In this document: in pieces, positions 8,446-16,957 of the stretch
Position numbering within the stretch: the first letter of the stretch is position 1
How the letters are laid out: each line of letters starts with the position of its first letter
Assembly: GCF_010977575.1 (NCBI RefSeq)
Contig: NZ_CP048812.1
Span: 2,728,001-2,792,000 of the forward strand
Origin: Halomonas socia
Lineage (GTDB): Bacteria; Pseudomonadota; Gammaproteobacteria; Pseudomonadales; Halomonadaceae
DNA length: 64,000 nucleotides
Direction: 5' to 3'
Translations under genes and position numbers: made by a program
Notes under the pieces: generated by a model
What the model saw: only the letters and a program-made list of their open reading frames with translations
The model's database searches: none
What the model was told of the DNA's origin: nothing

Positions 8446-9375
8446 TCACTGCCAGGCCTTGAGGCCGGCCCCAGGTGGCCTCAGCGAGAAGGCGGCGCTG
8501 TCGCGGTCCTGGCAGCGCGGGCAGACCGTCATATGGTCGGCGCTGACGCCGGCTTCGGTCAGGCGCTTGCGCATCTCCGCCAGCACCGCGTCGCTCTCGA
8601 AGCGATCGCCGCAGCTGCGACAGGTCAGCGTTTCCTGCGGTGCCTCGCTCGCTGCGAAAGTGGCGATTGCATCTCGGGCGTTGCCACGTGGTGTCTCCGG
8701 ATTCGCTCCCGGAGCGTGGGCGGGTAGCAACGCAGCAAGCCGCGACAGGTCGTGGGCCAGTGCCCCATGGAGTAGCTCGATCAGCAGTCGCCAGGGCCGC
8801 GTGGACGCATCTTCCCGGCCGATCGGTACCAGCTTGCCGCGCAGCGCCGCCAGGGCGGGCAGGGTGAAATCGCCCAGCATGGTCATGGCGTCGCTGATGG
8901 TCGGTGTCGCCTCCTCGCCAGCGTCTCTGGCTTCCATGGCCTCGCTGTAGACCCAGGCCAGCCATTGCAGGTTGAGCGACAGGTGGTCGGGCAGATCATG
9001 GAAGGCAGGGTCATGCTCGAGGCCGTGGCGGCGATAGAGGGCGAGTATCGACTGAGTGCTCTGCCCCATCAGGGCTCCGTCCAGGTAGGCACCGAGGTTG
9101 AGCGGCGCGGGGGCAGGCGACGCCAGGAACAGGCGGCTATAGCCCAGGAGCAGTTGCTGGGTATCAGCCAGCGCTTCCAGCGCCCGGGAGAGGGTGTCGA
9201 GGCGCGCGGTCTGAAGCGCCGGGAGTTCATCGGCCAGGCTGCGCAGATCCTCTAGCAACGGGCCTTGCGCTTCTTCCAGCGTCACGCCTGCTTGAGGGGC
9301 GAGAAATGCCCGGGAGAGGCAGAGGCTAAGCTCGGCGGCTGGCAGCAGATCGGGGAACGCAGTAGGTTGTGTCAT
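8446..9375 (-). CDS. arxD: ArxD: TorD/DmsD-family chaperone with C-terminal zinc ribbon
   Basis: Cytoplasmic maturation chaperone for a Tat-exported molybdoenzyme, 309 residues. Residues 1-220 are the all-helical TorD domain with the family signature DLPDHLSLNLQWLAWV (about 127-142). A proline/alanine-rich linker leads to a small C-terminal module with two CxxC knuckles (Cys252/Cys255 and Cys285/Cys288), which looks like a zinc ribbon and is not part of the standard TorD domain. Its position after the NrfD-like subunit matches arxD in arx operons. It should bind the ArxA twin-arginine leader and hold the enzyme until cofactor insertion is complete. Confidence 0.85.
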   Translation of the reverse strand: MTQPTAFPDLLPAAELSLCLSRAFLAPQAGVTLEEAQGPLLEDLRSLADELPALQTARLDTLSRALEALADTQQLLLGYSRLFLASPAPAPLNLGAYLDGALMGQSTQSILALYRRHGLEHDPAFHDLPDHLSLNLQWLAWVYSEAMEARDAGEEATPTISDAMTMLGDFTLPALAALRGKLVPIGREDASTRPWRLLIELLHGALAHDLSRLAALLPAHAPGANPETPRGNARDAIATFAASEAPQETLTCRSCGDRFESDAVLAEMRKRLTEAGVSADHMTVCPRCQDRDSAAFSLRPPGAGLKAWQ

Positions 9376-9445
9376 ATTGCTGACGGGACGGCCTGCCGAC
9401 TGGTGGGCCGCCCCTTCTCCTTGAGGATGCGACAGGTTGGTTGTT

Positions 9446-10669
9446 TCAGGCGGTACTCGCCTGGTTGCCTATCGGAGCCTCGGCTATCTGGCGCGGCATA
9501 TCCCCCAGGTTCAGGAACTTCTCGCCGAGCAGGTAGAGCACGAAGCACAGCGACCCGCCGATCAGCGTCAAGGCCCACTCGGTGGCCGAGGGGCTGTAGC
9601 TGAGCAGACCGGGCTCCCAGGTGCCCTTGAACAGCGGCACGACCTGGCCACCCACCACGAAGTAGAAGCGCTCGGCGAACAGCCCCAGAAACACCAGACA
9701 GGCCACCAGCACCTGCACGCCTACGCGGTTGCGCAGGGTGGCGCTGAGCATCACCACGAAGGGCAGCAGCAGGCCCAGCAGCAGTGTGGTGATATACAGC
9801 GGCGAGGCGAACAGGTAGTCGGTCCACACCAGGTGGATCTCGGGATTATTGCTGTAGAGCCCGGTGATCGCGCGTGCCGCAATGAATAGCAGGGTGCCGC
9901 CGATCAGCGCGGCAAACAGCTTGGGCAGGGCGCCGGTCAGCAAGGCCTGCAGCGCTGGGGGCATGCGATCACGTTGGAAGCCGTGGGCCAGGTAGGTGAA
10001 GAACACCAGGGCGGCCACACCGCTGGTCACGCCGGTGAAGTAGAAGTAGATCGGCAGCAGGGCATCGAACCAGAAGGGGCGCATGCTCATCATACCGAAG
10101 ATCAGCGCCAGGTTGCCGCTGGCCAGGAGCACCCCGATAAACGACGCAATACCCACCTGCTTGGCGGTCTTGCTGTCCCACTCACCGCCCTGCAGCTTGC
10201 TGAATTTCCACAGCAGGAACAGCAGGTCGAGGGCATAGAAAACGCCCATCCAGAACATCGCCGACTGCACCTGTAGGTTCAGCGGGATGGCCCACAGCAT
10301 GCGGAAGACGTGGCCGAGCTCCAGAGCCAGTACACACATCCCCGAGATCAGCACGATAAAGGCCAGGAAGATGCAGCGCTTGGCGACCGGGTAGTACTGC
10401 TTGAAGCCAAACACCAGCGGCAGCGAGGCGATCAGCCCCAGCCCGGAGGAGGCCAGCGCAAAGTAGAGATAGGTAGCGATGGGTTGGCCCCAGGGCAAGT
10501 TGGAACTGGTGTTGAAGGAGGTATGGCCAGTGGTCATCAGCTGCATGAGCGCGAAGCCGAGGCTGGCGAGCAGTACGATGCCGGCGATCACCAGTAGCCC
10601 CCAGCCCAACGAACCTTGCAGGCTGTTGGCATGAGTCGTGGATCTTATGCCTTTCATGGAAACGTTCAT
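9446..10669 (-). CDS. arxC: ArxC: NrfD/PsrC-family quinone-interacting membrane subunit
   Basis: Integral membrane protein of 407 residues with about 9-10 hydrophobic spans, of the NrfD/PsrC type. These subunits anchor molybdenum/iron-sulfur oxidoreductases and exchange electrons with the quinone pool. Its ATG overlaps the arxB stop codon by four bases (ATGA), so translation is coupled. The 70-bp gap to arxD is still compatible with one transcript. In anaerobic arsenite oxidation, electrons from ArxA pass through ArxB to ArxC and the quinones. Annotation pipelines would probably call it a polysulfide reductase subunit; the arx name rests on operon context. Confidence 0.87.
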   Translation of the reverse strand: MNVSMKGIRSTTHANSLQGSLGWGLLVIAGIVLLASLGFALMQLMTTGHTSFNTSSNLPWGQPIATYLYFALASSGLGLIASLPLVFGFKQYYPVAKRCIFLAFIVLISGMCVLALELGHVFRMLWAIPLNLQVQSAMFWMGVFYALDLLFLLWKFSKLQGGEWDSKTAKQVGIASFIGVLLASGNLALIFGMMSMRPFWFDALLPIYFYFTGVTSGVAALVFFTYLAHGFQRDRMPPALQALLTGALPKLFAALIGGTLLFIAARAITGLYSNNPEIHLVWTDYLFASPLYITTLLLGLLLPFVVMLSATLRNRVGVQVLVACLVFLGLFAERFYFVVGGQVVPLFKGTWEPGLLSYSPSATEWALTLIGGSLCFVLYLLGEKFLNLGDMPRQIAEAPIGNQASTA

Positions 10670-11427
10670 GCGTCATGCTCCCTGTCGGCGGGGGTGAAGG
10701 CAGGGATGCCGGCACCGGTTCCTAGGTAGTAGACCTGTGGCTTGTTACCGGTATGGTCCTTGAGGCGAACCCCGTGCTTATCACCGATCAGCTGGTTGAC
10801 CTGGCTCTCGGGGTTGTCCAGGTCGCCGAAGTAGCGCGCCTTGGGTGCGCAGGTACGCACGCAGGCCGGTACGTACTCCTTGACCTCGGGATTGTCTTCA
10901 TCAAGGTCGGCCACGCCTTCGGGGGCGTGCTTGACCTTGTGGTAGCAGAAGGTGCACTTGGAGACCACGCCCTTGGGCTGGATGCCGATGCCGCGCCGCC
11001 AGTCCTCCTCGGGATTCTGGTAGGGCGGGCTCCACAGTTGGCCGTTGTCGCTCGGATAGGCGTCGCGAATGTCGGGCTCAATCAGCGGCTGCTCGTCGGA
11101 GTAGAAGCGCACGCCGTAGGGGCAGGCGATCATGCAGTACTTGCAGCCGATGCACTTGTTCCAGTCGACGAAGACGATGCCGCCGGCGTCGGGGTCCTTG
11201 TAGGTCGCCCGGGTCGGGCAGACGTGCACGCAGGAGGGGTTCTCACACTGCATGCAGGGCCGCGGCAGCCACTTCATCTGGGCGCTGGGGTACTCCCCGG
11301 CGTTGTAGAACAGTACGTCCTGCCAGCTCTCGCCGGGCAAGGTGTTGTTCTCCATTGAGCAGGCGGTGGTGCAGGCCTGACAGCCGGTGCACTTGTCCAG
11401 GTCGATGACCATTCCCCACTTTGCCAT
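10666..11427 (-). CDS. arxB: ArxB: four-cluster iron-sulfur electron-transfer subunit
   Basis: DmsB/PsrB-type ferredoxin subunit of 253 residues. The ATG at 11427 is chosen because the homologous N-terminus (MAKWGMVIDLDKCTGC) starts there; upstream in-frame sequence is not conserved-looking. Cysteine groups expected for four [4Fe-4S] clusters are visible: CTGCQACTTAC, CMQCENPSCVHVCP, CIGCKYCMIACP and CTFC with a later CVRTCAP. There is no signal peptide, as expected for a subunit that rides with its Tat-exported partner. It lies 53 bp downstream of arxA and overlaps arxC by four bases. Its role is to pass electrons between the catalytic subunit and the membrane subunit. Confidence 0.9.
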   Translation of the reverse strand: MAKWGMVIDLDKCTGCQACTTACSMENNTLPGESWQDVLFYNAGEYPSAQMKWLPRPCMQCENPSCVHVCPTRATYKDPDAGGIVFVDWNKCIGCKYCMIACPYGVRFYSDEQPLIEPDIRDAYPSDNGQLWSPPYQNPEEDWRRGIGIQPKGVVSKCTFCYHKVKHAPEGVADLDEDNPEVKEYVPACVRTCAPKARYFGDLDNPESQVNQLIGDKHGVRLKDHTGNKPQVYYLGTGAGIPAFTPADREHDA

Positions 11428-11480
11428 AGTCGTTATCCTCAAGCCGTGTTCGGTCAGGGTGTCTGGCGTCAGCGTGCGGG

Positions 11481-13967
11481 TCAGGCCCGCTCGAGCTTGA
11501 CCTTGCCGGTGTAGTAGCTGGCGAGCCCAGAGATCGGGTCGGAGACGTTGCGCGTCACCTCCCCCGAGTGGCCCGGCCCGCGCCCCTTGGCCCAGCGCCC
11601 CTGGGCCCAGTGGCCGAATTCGAGGGGCAGCACGATGGTGTCCGGGCGATGGCCGGCCACGAAGCGACACTCCGCCTCGATGCTGCCCAGGTCGGACGTG
11701 ATTCTGACCCGATCGCCGTTGCCGATGCCGCGATCGCGGGCGGTCTGCGGATGGACCTCCAGATAGACAGTGCCACGGCCGCCGGCGATGGGCTGGTGGA
11801 TCGCCATCTGGTGGGGGATGTTGGCGCCTCGCCCCTCGGCGTGTAGAGGCGTCTTAGGCGTCACGAAAAACAGATCGCCGTCACCACCTGAGTGCACCGG
11901 CTCGAGCCACTGGATCAGGCCGGCGCGATCCCGCGGAATGCCGAGCTCCAGCTCGATATACTCAGCGTGGACCTCCAGGAAGCCGGACTTGAACTCGAAC
12001 TTGCCGCTGGGCGTCTTGAGCAGGGTCTCCTTGACCTCCTCCTCGTTCATGCGAATCGAGTGCCGCTGGCCGTCCCAGCGATAGAAATCGCCGCGATGAT
12101 AGCGATAGTGATAGGGCTTCTGGTACCAGACCCCCTTTTCCTTCCAGCTCTCGAAGTCAGTAACGCCGTTGTCGCCGGGGTTCTCGGCGAAGCCGACGGC
12201 GAGGTGGCGCAGTATGTTCTCGACGTTGTCCAACTGGTGATAGTACTCACCGATGCGGCCGTCGAGGCGCTTGCCGATGCCGATCAGGATGTCGCCGAAG
12301 TGGCGAGTGTCGTAGATCGGCTCCACCGCCGGCACCCGCAGGGCCGTCATCGGCCAGCCTTCGAAGGGGTAGGTGGGGGAGTCCTGCAAGCGCTCCAGGT
12401 AGGTGGATTCCGGCAGTACCAGGTCGGCGAACATCGCCGTCTCACCGGGGTAGGGCGAGGTGTCGATGACGAAGACGTCCCTGAGCGCCTCTTCCCACTC
12501 CTTGGGGTCGGGCGATGACCAGATCGGGTTGGTATAGAAGAACATCGCCGTATCGAGAGTATAAGGCTCGCCTGCCAGGTGGTTTTTGGCGGTCTCCTGC
12601 ATCATGTTGTCGGCCATGGGCCAGCGCCCGGTACGCGCCATGTCGATGCGCGGCTGGTTGCGCCAGGCACCGTTGCGGGAGTAGCTGTCGGTGTAGTCGT
12701 CGGCACTCGCTGGCAGGTCGCCGTAGGGCACGCCCATCTGATATCCGAGTCCACCCTCGGCGAACAGCGAGCCGACCAGGGCATTGAGGGCGTGGATCGC
12801 CATGCCGTTGTAGGTGCCGTTGCTGTGGCCGGTGGGACCGCGCTCGAACAGCGCCACCGCAGGCCGGGTCGAGCCGAACTCCATGGCGGTCTGGCGGATG
12901 TCGCGGGCGCGGATGCCGGTAACCTGCTCGGCCCACTCGGGAGTGCGCTCCATGAGCTCCTGGTTCCACCACTCGATCAGACCGTGGCCCCAGCGCTCGT
13001 TGAAGTCGTCTGCGTCGACGTCCTCTCCGGTGACGAAGCGGCGGTTGGGGGCGCTGAATTCGCCGATGAACTCGCGATCCCATAGCCCCTCGGTGAGGAT
13101 CACGTGGGCCACCGCCAGGGCGAAGGCGCCGTCGGTTCCGGGCTTGATATAGAGCGCCCGGTCGGAGGCGGCCATAGTGGGATTCATGCGCACGTCCACC
13201 GTGGTAACACGCGTCTTCGGGCTTTTGCTGCGCATCTCGCCCCACATCTGCATCACATTGTTATAGGGACGGAAGGCCTCGAGGAAGCTCGCCCCCATGA
13301 TCAGCAGGTAGTTGGTGCGGCGGTAGTCGTAGCTGTTGTAGGAGTTGTTGCCGTCGGTGGCCTGCTTGGCCTTCTTGGAGCCGTCGGCGCACATTGAGGA
13401 GTGGCCGATGGCCGAGTTGGGCGTGCCATAGAGTCGGCCGAAGTCGCCGTAGAGACCAGCATCCGAGGAGCCCCAGCCGCGGCCATAGAAGTGAGCGAAG
13501 CGATGAGACTCGCCCTTGGCACGAAGGTCGTTCAAGCGCTCGGCGACCATGTCTAGTGCTTCATCCCAGGAGATCGGTACGAAGCCGGGGTCTTCATCGC
13601 GCCCCTTGTTGGGATTAGTACGCCGCATGGGGCCCTTGAAGCGGTCCGGGTCGTAGAGGAAGTAGCTGCCTAGATGCCCCTTGGGGCACAGCTTGCCGTT
13701 GGCGATGGGATTGCCGGTGTCACCGTAGATCGCGTGCACCCGTCCGTCGGTGGTGTAGACATCGATGCCGCAACGGGCCGGGCATTGGGCGCAGATGCTC
13801 TTGGTGACGACTGTCTCACCGTGACGCTTCTGGGCGCGCGCCTCCGGCACCGGAGCAAGTCCGGTCAGGCCGGTAAAACCCGCTGTCGCAACGCCCGCGG
13901 TGGCGCCCACCGCAGCCGACGACTGCAGGAAGCGGCGCCGGTTGATCAGGGTCTGGAACAGTTTCAT
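11481..13967 (-). CDS. arxA: ArxA: catalytic molybdopterin subunit, probable anaerobic arsenite oxidase
   Basis: DMSO-reductase-family molybdoenzyme of 828 residues. The N-terminus has a twin-arginine signal (RRRFLQSS, residues 10-17) and an AQA-like cleavage region near 44-46. The [4Fe-4S] motif is Cys59-x2-Cys62-x3-Cys66-x27-Cys94, the exact spacing of the ArrA/ArxA clade. A probable Mo-ligand cysteine is Cys193 in HSSMCADGSK. The sequence GRGWG at 162-166 agrees with my recollection of the ArxA-type substrate pocket. Gene order (ferredoxin, A, B, NrfD, TorD) is that of arxB'ABCD. A respiratory arsenate reductase (ArrA) or another substrate is the main alternative; a tree with known ArxA and ArrA would settle it. 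Confidence 0.85.
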   Translation of the reverse strand: MKLFQTLINRRRFLQSSAAVGATAGVATAGFTGLTGLAPVPEARAQKRHGETVVTKSICAQCPARCGIDVYTTDGRVHAIYGDTGNPIANGKLCPKGHLGSYFLYDPDRFKGPMRRTNPNKGRDEDPGFVPISWDEALDMVAERLNDLRAKGESHRFAHFYGRGWGSSDAGLYGDFGRLYGTPNSAIGHSSMCADGSKKAKQATDGNNSYNSYDYRRTNYLLIMGASFLEAFRPYNNVMQMWGEMRSKSPKTRVTTVDVRMNPTMAASDRALYIKPGTDGAFALAVAHVILTEGLWDREFIGEFSAPNRRFVTGEDVDADDFNERWGHGLIEWWNQELMERTPEWAEQVTGIRARDIRQTAMEFGSTRPAVALFERGPTGHSNGTYNGMAIHALNALVGSLFAEGGLGYQMGVPYGDLPASADDYTDSYSRNGAWRNQPRIDMARTGRWPMADNMMQETAKNHLAGEPYTLDTAMFFYTNPIWSSPDPKEWEEALRDVFVIDTSPYPGETAMFADLVLPESTYLERLQDSPTYPFEGWPMTALRVPAVEPIYDTRHFGDILIGIGKRLDGRIGEYYHQLDNVENILRHLAVGFAENPGDNGVTDFESWKEKGVWYQKPYHYRYHRGDFYRWDGQRHSIRMNEEEVKETLLKTPSGKFEFKSGFLEVHAEYIELELGIPRDRAGLIQWLEPVHSGGDGDLFFVTPKTPLHAEGRGANIPHQMAIHQPIAGGRGTVYLEVHPQTARDRGIGNGDRVRITSDLGSIEAECRFVAGHRPDTIVLPLEFGHWAQGRWAKGRGPGHSGEVTRNVSDPISGLASYYTGKVKLERA

Positions 13968-13985
13968 CGGATCTCCCTCGGGATA

Positions 13986-15026
13986 TTAGCCAAACAGGCC
14001 ATCAAAGCTCTCCTGCATCAGTGCCGACTCTCGCTGGCAGGCCGGGCAGGTAGGGCCGTTCTCGTGGTCTTGCTCGTCGCCCTTGCGCAAAGCGAAGGAG
14101 CGCCCGCACAGGAAGCAGTCGATTCGCTGGGCCTTGCGCAGCGTCACCACTGCCGTACTGGCGGAGTCGCTGATGGCAAGCGCGCCCTCGGGGCAGGCGG
14201 CCACACAATGGCCGCAGTCCAAACAGGCCTGAGGGGCGAAGCTCAGCTCGCCGGCTGGCGTTTCCTGCAGGGCCTGGGTAGGGCAGACCCGGGCGCAGAC
14301 GCTGTGGGCTCGGCAGGCGTCGGCGTTGAGGCTCAGCGCCGGCAGCACCGAGGTCTCGCCCAGCGTCTCGGTGGCTGCCAGCCAGCGCTGCAGTCGCCGT
14401 GCTTTCGGGGCTACGTCATCGCTGGCAATAACCGGCAGTCGCGGGCTGGGTCGGCCACGCAGCAGGTCACGACGACTCACCCGTGTACGGGCAGGGCGAT
14501 AGCCGACGACGGCCGGTGTGTCGGTGATCGCTGCCAGCCCCTCGGCGCGGTTGCGCCAGGGATCCTGGTCCAAGCGAGGCGCTGCGGCGCAGTCGCGGCA
14601 GCCATTGGGCAGGCTCAGGGTGACCGCCTCGGGTGCTGCACGTGCCGCTATTGCGGCCAGCAGATCGGGCCCCAATGCACGCAGGCAGTGCACAGGAGTC
14701 AGGCCGCTGTCGCTGGCGCTACGATGACAGCTGAGTCGCAGCGGCTTGCCGGATGGCTGCTTTGCTACAAGGGCGTCGAGCTCATCGCTGGCCAGCGCCT
14801 CGCTGGGGCATGCCGGCACGCACTGGCCGCAGCCGTGGCAGGCGTCGCTTGCTACCAGCGAGCTGCCATCGTCGTTAAAGGCAAGTGCCTCGATCGGGCA
14901 GGCGTCGAGGCAGCGCGAGCAGGCCAGCGGGTGCGGTGGCGCTTGCAGGCAGCGCGAGGGAAGCCAGGCGACACCGGGTATCGGGTACCTTGGTGTGGAG
15001 TGCGAGGGCGTATCCGAGTGCGGCAT
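13986..15026 (-). CDS. arxB': ArxB': multi-cluster ferredoxin-like protein preceding arxA
   Basis: Cysteine-rich protein of 346 residues, apparently without a signal peptide. Modules in order: two N-terminal [4Fe-4S] groups (Cys26/36/39/43 and 63/66/69/73); a middle region with Cys100, Cys114 and GCRDC (143-146) resembling an MvhD-like segment; a third group with only three close cysteines (238/244/248); a fourth complete group (268/271/274/278); and a C-terminal CxxC pair-of-pairs (304/307, 327/330) like a rubredoxin/zinc ribbon. It is the first gene of the operon, 18 bp before arxA, where arx operons carry arxB'. Its electron partner is unknown. Translation starts at the ATG at 15026 with a weak ribosome site. 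Confidence 0.78.
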   Translation of the reverse strand: MPHSDTPSHSTPRYPIPGVAWLPSRCLQAPPHPLACSRCLDACPIEALAFNDDGSSLVASDACHGCGQCVPACPSEALASDELDALVAKQPSGKPLRLSCHRSASDSGLTPVHCLRALGPDLLAAIAARAAPEAVTLSLPNGCRDCAAAPRLDQDPWRNRAEGLAAITDTPAVVGYRPARTRVSRRDLLRGRPSPRLPVIASDDVAPKARRLQRWLAATETLGETSVLPALSLNADACRAHSVCARVCPTQALQETPAGELSFAPQACLDCGHCVAACPEGALAISDSASTAVVTLRKAQRIDCFLCGRSFALRKGDEQDHENGPTCPACQRESALMQESFDGLFG

Positions 15027-15056
15027 GATGATTCATCAGGTAGTATTGTTATCGTA

Positions 15057-15074
15057 ATATGCATATTGGCATAT
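15057..15074. promoter_or_regulatory. AT-rich inverted repeat upstream of arxB', candidate arsenic-responsive operator
   Basis: Arms ATATGC and GCATAT separated by six bases lie 31-48 bp upstream of the arxB' start codon. The half-site arrangement ATATG-N8-CATAT recurs upstream of acr3 (16848-16865). No two-component regulator gene (arxXSR type) lies in the window, so ArsR control is a reasonable guess. Confidence 0.45.
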
Positions 15075-15251
15075 ATTTTGTGAAAGCTTGGCAGATGACC
15101 TCTATGTCTGCCACTCGAATTAGCCAAAAGTGTAAGGGGTTGCGAGCGATTACTTGCGTTAGGTCAATTTTCAGGCGCAGTGCGCACGCCCGGCACTTAA
15201 TGCCCGAGTTCCTATATTTCAGGGGACAGAGGCAAGTCAACGGGAGTTGAG

Positions 15252-15695
15252 ATGGCCGTACTCGTGGAAGCCACGGCGATACTGATTCGCGCAGCAGCAG
15301 TCGAGACTCGAATAGCTGGTGCCTGGGAGACACTGGGAACCAACCTGCCGGAAACGAGGGTATGCTCCGACGACGAACTGGTCTGTGTCAGCCTGGTCGA
15401 CCCGGCAGAGGTGCGCCGCCTGGTAGAGCGCCTGACGGCGCTGGGTTTGAGTTTCGACTGGGAGGGCAACGTCGAGGACATCGCCTTCGCTGATCAGAAG
15501 CGCGGTTTGATTACTCCCTGTGACTGGCTGACCTTCGAGACCGTGAATATTGGTGTTGGCGGCACGCCACCCAGTGTGGCGATCTGCCGGCTGGCCGGCA
15601 GCCACAGCCATGAACTGCGTGTGCCCGACGGCTGGCGCTACCAGGGATCACTCAGCGAGGCGTTCGGAGCTGAGGGGAGTGTGGCTGGCCGCTGA
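15252..15695 (+). CDS. Small protein of unknown function between arxB' and acr3
   Basis: I do not recognise this 147-residue protein. It has no signal peptide or membrane span. An alternating pattern in the first 100 residues suggests a small alpha/beta fold, and several cysteines are scattered (CSDDELVC, PCDW, ICR), with a HSHEL segment near residue 118. It is divergent from the arx operon (225 bp to arxB') and converges on acr3 with 16 bp between stop codons. GTG and ATG starts near 15252 are possible; the ATG at 15252 was used. Codon use resembles the flanking arsenic genes. Its position suggests an accessory or regulatory role, but nothing in the sequence proves it. Confidence 0.55.
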   Translation: MAVLVEATAILIRAAAVETRIAGAWETLGTNLPETRVCSDDELVCVSLVDPAEVRRLVERLTALGLSFDWEGNVEDIAFADQKRGLITPCDWLTFETVNIGVGGTPPSVAICRLAGSHSHELRVPDGWRYQGSLSEAFGAEGSVAGR

Positions 15696-15711
15696 CCTCT
15701 ATGGCCAGGCT

Positions 15712-16812
15712 TCAGCCCTTCGCCGTGGCGGCTGTCGTTGCGTCGGCTGTGGGAAAGTGATGTCGCGTCTTGTTGGCGATACGCACCAGGGCCAGCATCA
15801 GCGGTACCTCCACCAGCACGCCTACCACCGTGGCCAGCGCCGCACCGGACTGCAGGCCGAACAGCGCGATGGCCGCCGCCACGGCGAGCTCGAAGAAGTT
15901 GCTGGCGCCGATCATCGCCCCTGGGGCGGCCACATTGTGGGGCACCTTCCACGCCTTGGCCCAGCCGTAGGCGATAAAGAAGATCAGGAAGGTCTGGATG
16001 ATCAGCGGGATGGCGATCAGCACGATATGCAGCGGGTTGGCGAGGATCACCTCGCCCTGGAAGGCGAACAGTAGCACCAGGGTGATAATTAATCCCACTG
16101 GCGTAACTGGGCCAATACGCTTCATGAATACCTTGTCGAACCACTCGCTGCCACGCCGCGCGATGACGGCCTGGCGGGTCAGGTAGCCAGCCGCTAGCGG
16201 GATGACGATGTAGAGCACCACCGACAGAATGACCGTGTCCCAGGGCACCTGGATGTTCGACACGCCGAGCAGGAAGACCACGATGGGGGCGAAGGCGAAC
16301 AGCATGATCAGGTCGTTGACCGCCACCTGCACCAAGGTATAGGCGGCGTCGCCGCGGGTCAGGTAGCTCCATACGAAGACCATGGCGGTACAGGGCGCGG
16401 CGCCCAGCAGGATGGCGCCGGCGAGGTATTCACTGGCACGCTCCGCGGGGATCAGCGGGGCGAATACCACCATCAGGAAGAACCAGGCGATGGCGAACAT
16501 GCTGAAGGGCTTGATTAGCCAGTTCACCGAGGTGGTGATGAACAGTCCCTTGGGCTGGCGGCGCACGCCGAGGATCGAGGTGAAGTCGATCTGCAGCATC
16601 ATGGGAAAGATCATCGCCCAGATCAGGATCGCCACCGGGATGGAGACCTGGGCAACCTCGAAGCGCGACAGCGCCTCGGGCATCGCAGGGGCGAACTGAC
16701 CGAGCAGGATGCCGGCGACGATGGCCAGCACCACCCAGAGGGACAGGAAGCGCTCGAACAGTCCCATGCCCCCGGAGACGCTGGGCGCTTGGGCTTCCTG
16801 GTGTGCGGTCAT
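15712..16812 (-). CDS. acr3: ACR3-family arsenite efflux transporter
   Basis: Arsenite/H+ antiporter of the ACR3 family, 366 residues with about ten membrane spans. The family's key cysteine motif is present ([13 protein letters not shown]), as are the NDLIM.FAF segment and the [15 protein letters not shown] motif. The ATG at 16812 is chosen because AGGGG precedes it; in-frame sequence extends further upstream but is not protein-like. The gene stands alone, convergent with the small unknown gene. AT-rich dyads lie 33-53 bp upstream of its start, suggesting arsenite-inducible expression. Together with the Arx operon it would lower cytoplasmic As(III), supplying substrate to the periplasmic side. 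Confidence 0.94.
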   Translation of the reverse strand: MTAHQEAQAPSVSGGMGLFERFLSLWVVLAIVAGILLGQFAPAMPEALSRFEVAQVSIPVAILIWAMIFPMMLQIDFTSILGVRRQPKGLFITTSVNWLIKPFSMFAIAWFFLMVVFAPLIPAERASEYLAGAILLGAAPCTAMVFVWSYLTRGDAAYTLVQVAVNDLIMLFAFAPIVVFLLGVSNIQVPWDTVILSVVLYIVIPLAAGYLTRQAVIARRGSEWFDKVFMKRIGPVTPVGLIITLVLLFAFQGEVILANPLHIVLIAIPLIIQTFLIFFIAYGWAKAWKVPHNVAAPGAMIGASNFFELAVAAAIALFGLQSGAALATVVGVLVEVPLMLALVRIANKTRHHFPTADATTAATAKG

Positions 16813-16844
16813 GGCATGGCCCCTGCTGGAGAAACGATGCCGCC

Positions 16845-16865
16845 ATGATATGTGCAATATCATAT
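16845..16865. promoter_or_regulatory. AT-rich inverted repeat upstream of acr3, candidate ArsR operator
   Basis: A perfect dyad ATGATAT-N5-ATATCAT spans 16845-16863, and ATATG-N8-CATAT spans 16848-16865. A second, imperfect AT-rich repeat follows at about 16863-16880. The position, 33-53 bp before the acr3 start, fits a repressor site. Confidence 0.5.
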
Positions 16866-16957
16866 ATGCTCAAGCGTATATAAGGCGTCCCATGAAATGG
16901 GGAGGGCAGATCCGGCAGGGGCGAACAGGCGCCCTCGGGCGAGGGCGCAGGCAGGGC

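Noticed and set aside
11481-13967. Calling the molybdoenzyme a DMSO, polysulfide or tetrathionate reductase
   Set aside because: Operon order with the extra upstream ferredoxin, Cys-x27-Cys spacing and arsenic neighbours favour ArxA, though no tree could be run.
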